From CAVQCJ01 sp963849365 (GTDB taxonomy: Bacteria; Actinomycetota; Actinomycetes; Prado026): DNA of 64,000 nt. The position numbers and the translations under genes are program-made. Each line of letters opens with the position of its first letter. The first letter of the stretch is position 1. The DNA lies in contig CAWKHA010000004.1 in assembly GCA_963849365.1 (NCBI GenBank), forward strand, positions 496,001-560,000, in the 5' to 3' direction. This document shows, one piece after another, positions 40,396 through 48,348 of this stretch. The notes beneath the pieces are model-generated. The model worked only from the letters and a program-made list of their open reading frames with translations. It was not told where the DNA came from and ran no database searches.

Positions 40396-41292
40396 GTGGC
40401 CGAGACCACGATCCGGGCCGCGGGCGCCGTGCTCTGGCGCCCGGTGTCCGCCGGTCTCGAGCTCGCCCTGGTGCACCGGCCGGTCCGCAAGGACTGGTCG
40501 TTCCCGAAGGGGAAGCTCGACCCCGGCGAGCACCCCGCCGTGGCCGCCGTCCGCGAGGTGGCCGAGGAGACCGGCTACGCCGTGGCCCTGGGGCGGCCGC
40601 TGCCGACCCTCCGGTACGTGGTCGAGGGCTTCCCCAAGCAGGTCCGCTACTGGGCGGCCCTGGCCGACCACGAGGCCGCGGTCCCGTTCGTGCCGTTCGA
40701 GGAGATCGACGAGCTGCGCTGGCTGCCGCGCGACGAGGCCCGCGACCTGCTCAGCTACCCGCAGGACGTCAAGCTGGTCACCGCCCTGCAGCGAGAGCCG
40801 CTGGACACGGTGCCGCTGGTCGTGGTCCGGCACGCCAAGGCGGTCAAGCGGGCCCAGTGGGCCGGGACGGTCGACGCGGCCCGGCCGCTGCAGAGCCGTG
40901 GGATCGCCCAGAGCCGCCAGCTGGTGCCGCTGCTCGGGGCGTACGGGATCCGCGCCGTCCACTCCTCGGATGCGACCCGCTGCCGGGACACCGTCCTGCC
41001 GTACGCGCGCAGCCGCGAGCTCGAGCTCGTCGACGAACCGCTGCTGTCCGAGGAGGGACACGCTGCCGCCCGCAAGGCGAGCCGGGCCCGGATGGCCGAG
41101 CTGTTCGCCCGGCCCGAGCCGCTGGTCGTGTGCAGCCACCGCCCGGTGCTCCCGGACCTGCTCGCCCTCGCCGACCGCCGCGGTGCGGCCGGCGACCGCC
41201 GCCCGCTGGCGCCCGGCGCCGTCCTCGTCCTGCACCGGGCGTTCACCCCGGAAGGGGTTCGGGTCGTGGCCGTCGAGCGGCACGGCTCCTGA
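40396..41292 (+). CDS. mutT1: Nudix hydrolase fused to histidine phosphatase (MutT1-type)
   Basis: The 298-residue protein has an N-terminal Nudix domain with the full box G39..E45..R53-E-V-A-E57-E58-T-G60 and a C-terminal SixA-like phosphatase with RHAKA (Arg145-His146). In mycobacterial MutT1 the first domain hydrolyses 8-oxo-dGTP or diadenosine polyphosphates and the second removes the phosphate from the product. It starts three bases after the CYTH-CHAD stop. The ppk1-mutT1 adjacency is also seen in M. tuberculosis (Rv2984/Rv2985c). Confidence 0.92.
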   Translation: MAETTIRAAGAVLWRPVSAGLELALVHRPVRKDWSFPKGKLDPGEHPAVAAVREVAEETGYAVALGRPLPTLRYVVEGFPKQVRYWAALADHEAAVPFVPFEEIDELRWLPRDEARDLLSYPQDVKLVTALQREPLDTVPLVVVRHAKAVKRAQWAGTVDAARPLQSRGIAQSRQLVPLLGAYGIRAVHSSDATRCRDTVLPYARSRELELVDEPLLSEEGHAAARKASRARMAELFARPEPLVVCSHRPVLPDLLALADRRGAAGDRRPLAPGAVLVLHRAFTPEGVRVVAVERHGS

Positions 41293-41354
41293 GCCGTCCG
41301 TTCACCTTCCGGTTGCCCGGCGCCAGCCGGACCGACGTCGGATCGAGGCCCGCC

Positions 41355-41376
41355 GTTCACGCTGCGTTCACCTGCT
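41355..41376 (+). promoter_or_regulatory. PHO box upstream of pstS
   Basis: Two adjacent 11-base direct repeats, GTTCACGCTGC and GTTCACCTGCT, fit the PhoP/RegX3 PHO box known from Streptomyces. Another GTTCACC lies at 41300. A TAGCGT -10 box is at 41404-41409, about 85 bases before the pstS start. Confidence 0.85.
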
Positions 41377-41388
41377 GACCCGGGTCAG
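41375..41388. promoter_or_regulatory. Perfect 14-bp palindrome between PHO box and -10
   Basis: CTGACCCGGGTCAG is a perfect dyad placed between the PHO box and the TAGCGT box, roughly where a -35 would be. It could be a binding site for a second regulator such as a repressor. No regulator can be named. Confidence 0.4.
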
Positions 41389-41493
41389 GACACCTGCGCT
41401 GCCTAGCGTCACCGCTGAACACGTGATCAACAGACGCACGCGTGCCGGACGGCACGCCGAACCCTGTCGCCCCACAGAAGGGACGCACCTGAA

Positions 41494-42606
41494 GTGAACC
41501 TCAAACGCCACGGTCGCCTCGCCGCCCTCGCCGTGTCCGTCGCGGCCGGCGCCATGCTGCTCGCGGCCTGCGGCTCGGACAGCAACGCCGGCGGCGGCTC
41601 CTCCGCCAGCGGCAGTGCGAACGCTGTCTCCTGCCAGAGCGGCAGCATCAAGGCATCCGGCTCGTCGGCACAGGCCAACGCAGTCGCGGAGTGGATCAAC
41701 GAGTACCAGTCCGCGTGCACTGGCGCCACGATCAACTACCAGTCCAACGGCTCTGGGGCCGGTATCACGGACTTCGGCAACAACCAGACGGCGTTCGCCG
41801 GCTCGGACGCGGTCATGAAGCCGGAGGAGCAGGCGAAGGCCGACGCTCGCTGCGGGTCCGGCAACAAGGCCATCCACATCCCGATGGTGGGCGGTGCTAT
41901 CACCGTGGCGTACAACGTCTCGGGCCTGACCGACCTGACACTGACGCCCCAGGTGATCGCCGGCATCTTCTCCAGCACGATCACCAAGTGGGACGACCCG
42001 GCGATCAAGGCACTGAACCCGAGTGCCACCTTGCCGTCCGCGGGCATCGCCCAGTTCCACCGCTCCGACTCCTCGGGGACCACGAAGAACTTCACCCAGT
42101 ACCTGACCGACGCGGCGGGCAGCGCGTGGACCTACGGCTCCGACAAGGAGTGGAAGGCACCGGGCGGACAGGGCTCGAAGGGCAACGAGGGAGTCTCGGC
42201 CTCGATCAAGAGCACCCAGGACTCCATCGGCTACGTCGAGCTGTCCTTCCAGAAGGACGCCGGCGTGCCGGCCGCGAAGGTGGACAACGGTGGCGGAGCG
42301 GTCGAGCCGAACTCCGACACGGCGTCCAAGTCCCTCGGACTGGCGACCGAGACGGGGTCAGGGAACAACGTGACCCTGAAGCTGAACTACGCGACCAAGG
42401 AGGCGGGGGCCTACCCGATCGTCCTCCTGACCTACGAGATCACCTGCGAGAAGGGACTGCCGAGCGACGAGCTGGCGCTGACCAAGTCCTTCCTGACGTA
42501 CACGACCGGTGACACCGCGCAGGGAAAGCTGACGAGCATCGGATACGTGCCCCTGAGCGGAGCCCTGTTGGCTAAGGTCAAGACGGCGGTGGCAAGCATC
42601 AGCTGA
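41494..42606 (+). CDS. pstS: Phosphate ABC transporter substrate-binding lipoprotein
   Basis: PstS captures phosphate outside the membrane for the PstCAB importer. The 370-residue precursor has a lipoprotein signal with lipobox LAAC (Cys26). The phosphate-binding segments include IKASGSSAQANAVAEWINEY and YQSNGSGAGITDFGNNQTAFAGSD. The GTG at 41494 has GAAGGGA upstream and a leader of about 75 bases. It is the first gene of pstSCAB under a PHO box, and a stable hairpin separates it from pstC. Confidence 0.95.
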   Translation: MNLKRHGRLAALAVSVAAGAMLLAACGSDSNAGGGSSASGSANAVSCQSGSIKASGSSAQANAVAEWINEYQSACTGATINYQSNGSGAGITDFGNNQTAFAGSDAVMKPEEQAKADARCGSGNKAIHIPMVGGAITVAYNVSGLTDLTLTPQVIAGIFSSTITKWDDPAIKALNPSATLPSAGIAQFHRSDSSGTTKNFTQYLTDAAGSAWTYGSDKEWKAPGGQGSKGNEGVSASIKSTQDSIGYVELSFQKDAGVPAAKVDNGGGAVEPNSDTASKSLGLATETGSGNNVTLKLNYATKEAGAYPIVLLTYEITCEKGLPSDELALTKSFLTYTTGDTAQGKLTSIGYVPLSGALLAKVKTAVASIS

Positions 42607-42620
42607 CGGCAGCGCTTGGT

Positions 42621-42664
42621 GACGGGTCCCGCTCGGCCGGCCGAGGCACGAGCCGGGACCCGTC
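42621..42664 (+). promoter_or_regulatory. Stable hairpin between pstS and pstC
   Basis: GACGGGTCCCGCTCG (42621-42635) pairs with 42649-42664 apart from one bulged base, with a 13-base loop. It lies inside the operon, so it more likely attenuates transcription or protects the pstS message than ends the operon. That would give more PstS than membrane subunits. Confidence 0.6.
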
Positions 42665-42712
42665 GCCAGGTCCGCACCCGACGAGCTGCGTTCGTGGACG
42701 AAAGGAGGGACG

Positions 42713-43699
42713 GTGGGTACGTCCACGGTGGCGCCACCGGAGGAGAACGCATCCGCCGGTCCGCTCTCGGCCCACAAGCCGGGGCGCGGCGACATGGTGT
42801 TCGCGGGGGTCTCCCGGCTTGCGGGCAGCATGGTCCTGGTCATCATGGCCGGCATCGCGGTCTTCCTGCTCCTGCGGTCGATCCCGGCACTCCAGGCCAA
42901 CACAGCCAACTTCTTCACGTACCAGAAGTGGTTCCCGGACGACACGCCGTCGAAGTTCGGCATCGCATCTCTTGCCTTCGGGACCGTACTGACAGCCGTG
43001 TTCGCCATGATCCTCGCGGTACCGGTCGGCTACGGCATCGCGCTGTTCGTCTCGCACTACTCGAACAAGCGGCTGGCCGCGGTCCTCGGGTTCGTCGTGG
43101 ATCTTCTCGCCGCCGTCCCGTCGATCGTCTTCGGGCTCTGGGGCCTGCAGTTCCTGATGCCGAGGCTGACCGGTCTGCAGGTGTTCCTGACCGACCATCT
43201 GTCCTTCATCCCGCTCTTCCGCAACGACGCCGGCATCTACGGGAAGTCCATCTTCGTCGCGTCGATCGTTCTGGCGCTGATGATCCTGCCCACCGTGTCC
43301 GCGATCAGTCGTGAGGTGTTCGTCCAGACCCCGCACGCGCACATCGAGGCCGCGCTGGCTCTGGGGGCTACCAAGTGGGAGATGGTCAGGACGAGCATCC
43401 TCCCCTTCAGTCGTCCCGGGATGATCAGCGCGGCGATGCTCGGTCTGGGCCGCGCACTGGGCGAGACGATCGCGGTCGCTCTGATCCTTTCCGCCGCGTT
43501 CGACATGAACTGGCAGATCACCGAGCCCGCAGGCAACACGTTCGCCGCGAACATCGCCTTGAAGTTCAACGAGGCCGGCGACATCGGGGTCGGCGCCCTG
43601 ATCGCTTCCGGTCTGGTGCTGTTCTTCATCACGCTCGCGGTGAACTCGGCCGCGCGCCTCGTGATCGCCCGCCGGGCGGCCTTCTCCGGGGCCAACTGA
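42713..43699 (+). CDS. pstC: Phosphate ABC transporter permease PstC
   Basis: The 328-residue inner membrane subunit has about six helices and the permease coupling motif EAALALGATKWEMVRTSILP, which contacts PstB. The N-terminus (about 25 residues) is cytoplasmic and unconserved. AAAGGAGGGA directly upstream of the GTG is one of the strongest ribosome binding sites in the window. The stop shares a base with the pstA start (TGATG). Confidence 0.94.
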   Translation: MGTSTVAPPEENASAGPLSAHKPGRGDMVFAGVSRLAGSMVLVIMAGIAVFLLLRSIPALQANTANFFTYQKWFPDDTPSKFGIASLAFGTVLTAVFAMILAVPVGYGIALFVSHYSNKRLAAVLGFVVDLLAAVPSIVFGLWGLQFLMPRLTGLQVFLTDHLSFIPLFRNDAGIYGKSIFVASIVLALMILPTVSAISREVFVQTPHAHIEAALALGATKWEMVRTSILPFSRPGMISAAMLGLGRALGETIAVALILSAAFDMNWQITEPAGNTFAANIALKFNEAGDIGVGALIASGLVLFFITLAVNSAARLVIARRAAFSGAN

Positions 43700-44748
43700 T
43701 GACGACGACCGTCGAGCCGAAAGCCGGCTCTACCCTGACGGCGCGCCGGCTCAGCAGGTTGGCACCCATCGAAGCGGCGGTGGCCGCTGTCCTGCTTTCG
43801 GTGGTGCTCGCTGCAACGACGCCGGTCTCGGGAACGGCCGGCACGGCCGTGGTGGCAGTGCTGCTGTTCCTCGTGATCTACACCGTGTGGAGCAACGCCG
43901 TCGAGGGGCGCCGCCATGCGGCCGATCGACTGGCCTCGACCCTCGTCTACGCGTGCTTCGTCCTGGCCGTGGTGCCGCTCGTGGCCATCCTCGGCACTGT
44001 GGTCGTCGAAGGAGCGAAGGCGCTGAGCCTGGACTTCCTGACCCATTCCATGCGGAACGTGAGCCCTCGGGAAGCCGGAGGCGGCGTCTACCACGCCATC
44101 ATCGGCACGATCGAGCAGGTCGGCCTCGCGGCCCTGATAGGTATCCCGGTCGGGATCCTGGTCGCCGTCTACCTCGTGGAGTACGGGCGCCGCGGCTGGT
44201 TCGGGCGGGCCATCAGCTTCTTCGTGGACGTCATGACGGGTGTGCCGTCGATCGTCGCCGGCCTGTTCATCTTCTCGTTCTGGGTGCTGACGCTCGGTTT
44301 CGACCGGTCCGGCGTGGCCGCCTCGCTCTCCCTGGTGATCTTGATGATCCCGGTCGTCGTCCGGGGCTCGGAGGAGATGCTGCGCCTGGTCCCCAACGAG
44401 CTGCGGGAGTCCTCGTATGCCCTGGGTGTGCCGAAGTACCGCACCATCCTGCGGATCGTGCTCCCGACCGCCATGGCGGGCCTGGTGACGGCTTGCCTGC
44501 TGAGCATCGCGCGCGTCGCCGGCGAGACGGCGCCCCTGCTGCTGACGGCGTTCCTGTCCCAGTCCATCAACACGAACCCGTTCACGGGCGCGCAGGCCTC
44601 GCTGCCGACGTTCATCTACGCGCAGATCGGAAGCGGAACCACGGCAGGACTAGCACGAGCATGGGCTGGGGCTCTTACGCTGGTGCTGCTCATCACGATC
44701 CTGAACCTGACCGCCCGGCTCGTCGCCCGTACCGTCCGAGTCAAGTAG
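43699..44748 (+). CDS. pstA: Phosphate ABC transporter permease PstA
   Basis: The 349-residue second permease has extra N-terminal helices (about 25-70) before the usual six-helix core. It has the family features GVYHAIIGTIEQV, MTGVPSIVAGLFIFSFWV and the coupling loop ESSYALGVPKYRTILRIVLP. The ATG at 43699 overlaps the pstC stop. It forms the channel with PstC and is driven by PstB. Confidence 0.94.
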   Translation: MTTTVEPKAGSTLTARRLSRLAPIEAAVAAVLLSVVLAATTPVSGTAGTAVVAVLLFLVIYTVWSNAVEGRRHAADRLASTLVYACFVLAVVPLVAILGTVVVEGAKALSLDFLTHSMRNVSPREAGGGVYHAIIGTIEQVGLAALIGIPVGILVAVYLVEYGRRGWFGRAISFFVDVMTGVPSIVAGLFIFSFWVLTLGFDRSGVAASLSLVILMIPVVVRGSEEMLRLVPNELRESSYALGVPKYRTILRIVLPTAMAGLVTACLLSIARVAGETAPLLLTAFLSQSINTNPFTGAQASLPTFIYAQIGSGTTAGLARAWAGALTLVLLITILNLTARLVARTVRVK

Positions 44749-44761
44749 GAACTGGACCACC

Positions 44762-45538
44762 ATGGCCAAGCGGATCGACGTATCCGACCTGAACGTGTAC
44801 TACGGCAGCTTCATGGCCGTGGAGGGGGTCACGTTCACGGTGGAGCCACGGTCGATCACGGCGTTCATCGGCCCCTCCGGCTGCGGCAAGTCCACGGTGC
44901 TGCGCACGCTGAACCGCCTGCACGAGGTCATCCCCGGCGCGCGGGTCGAAGGCAAGGTCGGGCTGGACGGCGAGGACATCTACGGCTCGGGCGTCGACCC
45001 GGTGAACGTGCGGCGCACGATCGGCATGGTGTTCCAGAAGCCGAACCCGTTCCCCACGATGTCGATCTACGACAATGTCGTCGCCGGCCTCAAGCTGTCC
45101 GGGCGGCGCAAGAAGTCGGACATGGACGTCGTGGTGGAGCGGTCGCTGCGCGGGGCGAACCTTTGGGAGGAGGTCAAGGACCGGCTGCCCCGGCCGGGTT
45201 CGGGGCTGTCCGGCGGCCAGCAGCAGCGGCTGTGCATCGCGCGCGCGATCGCCGTCGAGCCACAGGTGCTGCTCATGGACGAGCCGTGCTCGGCGCTGGA
45301 CCCGATCTCGACGCTGGCCATCGAGGACCTGATGCAGGAGCTCAAGGAGCGCTACACGATCGTCATCGTGACGCACAACATGCAGCAGGCCGCCCGGGTC
45401 AGCGACACCACCGCGTTCTTCAACATCGCGGGCACCGGTCAGCCCGGCAAGCTGATCGAGATGGACGTCACCCAGAAGCTGTTCAGCAACCCGGTCGAGA
45501 AGCGCACCGAGGACTACATCACCGGTCGCTTCGGCTGA
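44762..45538 (+). CDS. pstB: Phosphate ABC transporter ATP-binding protein
   Basis: The 258-residue ATPase has Walker A GPSGCGKST (37-45), Q-loop FQKPNPFPTMSIYDN, signature LSGGQQQRLCIARA, Walker B VLLMDEPCSALD and the switch His in VTHNMQQAARVSD. FQKPNPFP and the lid region are specific for PstB. It is last in pstSCAB. No phoU follows; the PhoU tail is at the left window edge, 45 kb away. Confidence 0.96.
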   Translation: MAKRIDVSDLNVYYGSFMAVEGVTFTVEPRSITAFIGPSGCGKSTVLRTLNRLHEVIPGARVEGKVGLDGEDIYGSGVDPVNVRRTIGMVFQKPNPFPTMSIYDNVVAGLKLSGRRKKSDMDVVVERSLRGANLWEEVKDRLPRPGSGLSGGQQQRLCIARAIAVEPQVLLMDEPCSALDPISTLAIEDLMQELKERYTIVIVTHNMQQAARVSDTTAFFNIAGTGQPGKLIEMDVTQKLFSNPVEKRTEDYITGRFG

Positions 45539-45570
45539 CCTCCCGCTCCCCCGCCTCCGGCACCGTTCGC

Positions 45571-45632
45571 GTTGATCTTGAGCAACACGCCCGCGACACG
45601 CCGATGACAGCGCCGCCTTGCTCAAGATCGAC
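45571..45632 (+). terminator. Hairpin after pstB (GTTGATCTTGAGCAA arms)
   Basis: GTTGATCTTGAGCAA (45571-45585) pairs with 45618-45632 with a single G-T wobble and a 32-base loop. It is 33 bases past the pstB stop and before a convergent small gene, so it probably ends both transcripts. The arm shares GTTGATC.TGAG with palindrome family 2. Confidence 0.65.
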
Positions 45633-45676
45633 GAGGCATCGACGAGGGATCGGCGGGGCGGTTAAGCGGGATCGGG

Positions 45677-45823
45677 TCAGGCGGTGGGGCGCAGGCCGAG
45701 CGCTTCGTCGACCTCGGCGGCCGACAGCGGGCCCTCGTGCGCGGACGCAGCGATCACCAGCGCGCCGTACAGCTCGATCTCCTCGAGCTGCTGGGCGTCG
45801 TGCAGGCGCAGGTCCGGCGTCAC
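45677..45823 (-). CDS. Conserved-looking 48-residue protein, unknown function
   Basis: The frame reads VTPDLRLHDAQQLEEIELYG, then ALVIAASAHEGPLSAAEVDE and ALGLRPTA. It is acidic and helical. The pattern of a short N-terminal helix, then IAAS..GPLS..EVDEALG, resembles small actinobacterial proteins I have seen annotated as hypothetical. TAGCCT exactly six bases before the GTG supports expression as a leaderless message. It is convergent with pstB. Confidence 0.6.
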   Translation of the reverse strand: MTPDLRLHDAQQLEEIELYGALVIAASAHEGPLSAAEVDEALGLRPTA

Positions 45824-45829
45824 TCCTGC

Positions 45830-45835
45830 AGGCTA
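45830..45835 (-). promoter_or_regulatory. -10 box of a predicted leaderless promoter
   Basis: TAGCCT on the minus strand, six bases (GCAGGA) before the GTG at 45823. The spacer also resembles a ribosome binding site but is too close to the start to act as one. Confidence 0.45.
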
Positions 45836-46047
45836 TGTCGCGTCGGAGCGCAACCGGTATGACCCAAGCGGGGGGTTGTCCGGGCTAGTCACCGCGTGGG
45901 CCGGCCGCGCCCGGGCAGGCCGGGCGGGCAGCCGGGGACGGGCGCCGGGCCGCTGCGGGACCCGGATCGCCCGTCCCGTAGGCGCGTGCGCGCCGGGCGA
46001 CGTACGGTGGGGGATCCTGACGGCGGGGCGGGACCCGGGGAGGCGAC

Positions 46048-46380
46048 ATGGACGAGCGCGGGGCTACTCCGTCGACTGCGCCGCCGGGGCCGACGGCGCC
46101 GGGCGCACCACCGGTGCTGCCGTCGCCGTCCCCCAGCCCTGACATCAGGCTCGACCTCCCGGTGGTCGTCCCGGACCCGGTCGAGGTCGACGACCCCGAC
46201 CGCCGGCGCGACCTGTTCGACCCGCGGATCCAGCACCGCTCCCACCTGATCGAGCGCGGCCCGTTCACGGTCGCGGTCTGCTCGGGGTGCGGCTGGGAGA
46301 GCTTCGCCAGGCGGTCGCGCCCGCTGGCGCGCCGCGAGGGCCGCGACCACGAGGTGCTCTTCCGGGCCGTCGGCGGCTGA
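46048..46380 (+). CDS. Hypothetical protein with CxxC motif
   Basis: The 110-residue protein has a Pro/Ser-rich first third and a conserved-looking second half: RGPFTVAVCSGCGWESFARR followed by SRPLARREGRDHEVLFRAVGG. The CSGCGW segment could bind zinc in a dimer. GGGGAGG lies five bases before the ATG. Neither the 224 bases upstream (45824-46047) nor this frame match anything I can name. The downstream gene is convergent. Confidence 0.55.
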   Translation: MDERGATPSTAPPGPTAPGAPPVLPSPSPSPDIRLDLPVVVPDPVEVDDPDRRRDLFDPRIQHRSHLIERGPFTVAVCSGCGWESFARRSRPLARREGRDHEVLFRAVGG

Positions 46381-46410
46381 GCCGAGCCGCGCCGACGCGC
46401 GTCGAGCCGG

Positions 46411-46746
46411 TCAGTCCTGCGCGGGCGGGCAAACAACGTGGTGCACGGACCAGGGGCGCGCCTCCAGGCGCTCCACCGGGATCGGCTGCCTGCAGCGGTC
46501 GCAGACGCCGTACGTGCCCTCGGCCAGCTTGGTCTGCGCGCGCGTGATCTCCGCGAGCAGCACGCCCAGCCCCTCGTGCGCCGCGACCTGGGTGATCCGC
46601 TCGACCGCGATGCTCGTGCCGTCGCCGACCCGCTTGCCGAAGGAGATGCCGCCCGACTCCTCCGCCGGCGCCTCGAGCCCGGCGATCTCGGCCTCCACCT
46701 CGGCCCGCTTGGCGGCGAGCAGGCCGCCCACCTCGGTGTCGCTCAC
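46411..46746 (-). CDS. TraR/DksA-type zinc finger protein
   Basis: The 111-residue protein has a helical first part (LLAAKRAEVEAEIAGLE and QVAAHEGLGVLLAEITRAQTK) and the C-terminal finger YGVCDRCRQPIPVERLEARP...VVC. The CxxC pair is present and one further Cys; the fourth ligand may be a His in SVHHVVC. Such proteins can bind RNA polymerase through the secondary channel or regulate RNA polymerase like RbpA/DksA relatives. The GTG at 46746 overlaps the stop of the aldehyde dehydrogenase gene. Confidence 0.85.
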   Translation of the reverse strand: MSDTEVGGLLAAKRAEVEAEIAGLEAPAEESGGISFGKRVGDGTSIAVERITQVAAHEGLGVLLAEITRAQTKLAEGTYGVCDRCRQPIPVERLEARPWSVHHVVCPPAQD

Positions 46747-48239
46747 AGCCTGAACCCCGGGTCCCAGGTCACCTCGGGCACGTCCATCTGAGCCTTCTGC
46801 AGATGACCGGACCAGTCCCAGTTCAGCGCCTGCCAGCGGGTGAACTGGTCCAGCACCCAGATCCCCGACTGTCGCGAGCCGTTGCCGCTGCGCCCGTTGC
46901 CGCCGAACGGCAGGTGCGCCTCGGCGCCGGAGGTGGAGTTGTTCACGCTGACCATGCCCGCGCCGATGCCGGCGCGGAACCGCCACACGGCCTCTGGGTC
47001 GCGGGTGTAGATCGAGGCCGAGAGCCCGTAGCCGTGCCCGTTGGCCAGCTGGAGGGCCTCGTCGAGGGTGTCGAAGACCCCCAGGCCGACCAGCGGGCCG
47101 AACGTCTCGGTGTCGTACAGCGCGTCGCCGGGCCTTACGCCCTCGACGATCGTCGGGTGCGCGAAGAGGCCGCGCGCCGGGTCGCCGACGAAGCCCTTGC
47201 GCGGGTTCTCCCCGGTGATCCGGCCGGTGCCGGTCGAGCCGTGCACGGTGTGGTGGGCGCGGACCATCTCCAGGTTGCGCAGATGGTTGTCCAGGTACCG
47301 CTGCGAGATCATCGGACCGTAGAGGACCGGCTGCGCGGGGTCGCCGACCACAGCGTCCTCGACGGCCGCGACGAACCTGTCCCGGAACGTGTCGTACACC
47401 GCGCGCTGCACCCACGCCGTGCCCAGCGAGGTGCAGCGCTGCCCCGACGTACCGAAACCGGAGAAGAGCGCACCCTCGACCGCGAGGTCCAGGTCGGCGT
47501 CGGCCATGACCACCATCGGGTTCTTGCCGCCGAGCTCCAGGCACGGGGACTGCAGGTGCCGCCCGCACAGCTCGCCGATCGCGCGGCCGACCGCGGTGCT
47601 GCCGGTGAAGCCGACCTTGTCGACGAGGCGCTGCTCGAGCATCTGCTCGAGAGCGGCGTACGTGGTCGGGCCGTCGGCCACGACGGTCGCCATGGCGCCG
47701 GCCGGGACCCCGGCCGCCTCGAACAGCGCCGTGAACGCCGCGGCCACCGCGGGCGTGCTCTCGGCCGGCTTCCAGACCACTGCGTTGCCGCACAGCAGCG
47801 CCGGCACCAGGTACCACGAGGGGACGGCGACCGGGAAGTTCGGCGCCGTGACGATGACGGCGACGCCCACCGGCACGCGGTAGGTGAACAGCTGCTTGGC
47901 CGGCATCTCGCTGGGGACGGTCTGCCCGTACAGCCGCCGGCCCTCGCCGAGGAAGAAGTCGCAGGTGTCGACGACCTCCTGCACCTCGCCCAGGGCCTCC
48001 GCGTACGGCTTGCCGATCTCGCGCGTGACCAGGGCCGCCAGTGCCTCCTCGTTGGCCTCGACCAGGCGGCCGATCTGGGCGACGACACGGCCGCGGGCCG
48101 GAGCCGGCGTGGCGGCCCAGCCGGGCTGGGCGGCACGGGCGGACGTCGCGGCGGCGACGAGGTCGGCAGCGGTGGCGAGCTCGACGTCGGCGACGACGTC
48201 GGCGAGGTCGGCTGGGTTGCGGGACACGTACCTGGTCAT
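46743..48239 (-). CDS. NAD(P)-dependent aldehyde dehydrogenase
   Basis: The 498-residue protein is a class 3/ALDH superfamily enzyme with the NAD-binding segments VTAPNFPVAVPSWYLVPALL and FTGSTAVGRAIGE, the general base in LELGGKNPMVV and the catalytic Cys in GTSGQRCTSLG. It oxidises an aldehyde to the acid; similarity of the motifs to succinate-semialdehyde and ALDH7 types does not settle the substrate. The ATG at 48239 gives MTRYVSRNPADL. It is coupled to the zinc-finger gene and divergent from a ThDP enzyme with a family-1 palindrome between them. Confidence 0.9.
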   Translation of the reverse strand: MTRYVSRNPADLADVVADVELATAADLVAAATSARAAQPGWAATPAPARGRVVAQIGRLVEANEEALAALVTREIGKPYAEALGEVQEVVDTCDFFLGEGRRLYGQTVPSEMPAKQLFTYRVPVGVAVIVTAPNFPVAVPSWYLVPALLCGNAVVWKPAESTPAVAAAFTALFEAAGVPAGAMATVVADGPTTYAALEQMLEQRLVDKVGFTGSTAVGRAIGELCGRHLQSPCLELGGKNPMVVMADADLDLAVEGALFSGFGTSGQRCTSLGTAWVQRAVYDTFRDRFVAAVEDAVVGDPAQPVLYGPMISQRYLDNHLRNLEMVRAHHTVHGSTGTGRITGENPRKGFVGDPARGLFAHPTIVEGVRPGDALYDTETFGPLVGLGVFDTLDEALQLANGHGYGLSASIYTRDPEAVWRFRAGIGAGMVSVNNSTSGAEAHLPFGGNGRSGNGSRQSGIWVLDQFTRWQALNWDWSGHLQKAQMDVPEVTWDPGFRL

Positions 48240-48286
48240 GGGCCGACAGCCTGCCACGTCGCGCGCGGGCCGCACCCAGGTCGAAA

Positions 48287-48331
48287 CCTACGGGCTGGTA
48301 AGCCCGGATTTCGGGCTTACCCGCCCGTAGG
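48287..48331. repeat. Palindrome family 1, copy E (20-bp stem, one mismatch)
   Basis: CCTACGGGCTGGTAAGCCCG (48287-48306) pairs with 48312-48331 apart from one base, around GATTT. Here the element sits between two divergent gene starts, where a terminator makes no sense. It therefore behaves as a dispersed repeat rather than a dedicated terminator. Confidence 0.9.
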
Positions 48332-48348
48332 TCGGCGATGATCGGCGG

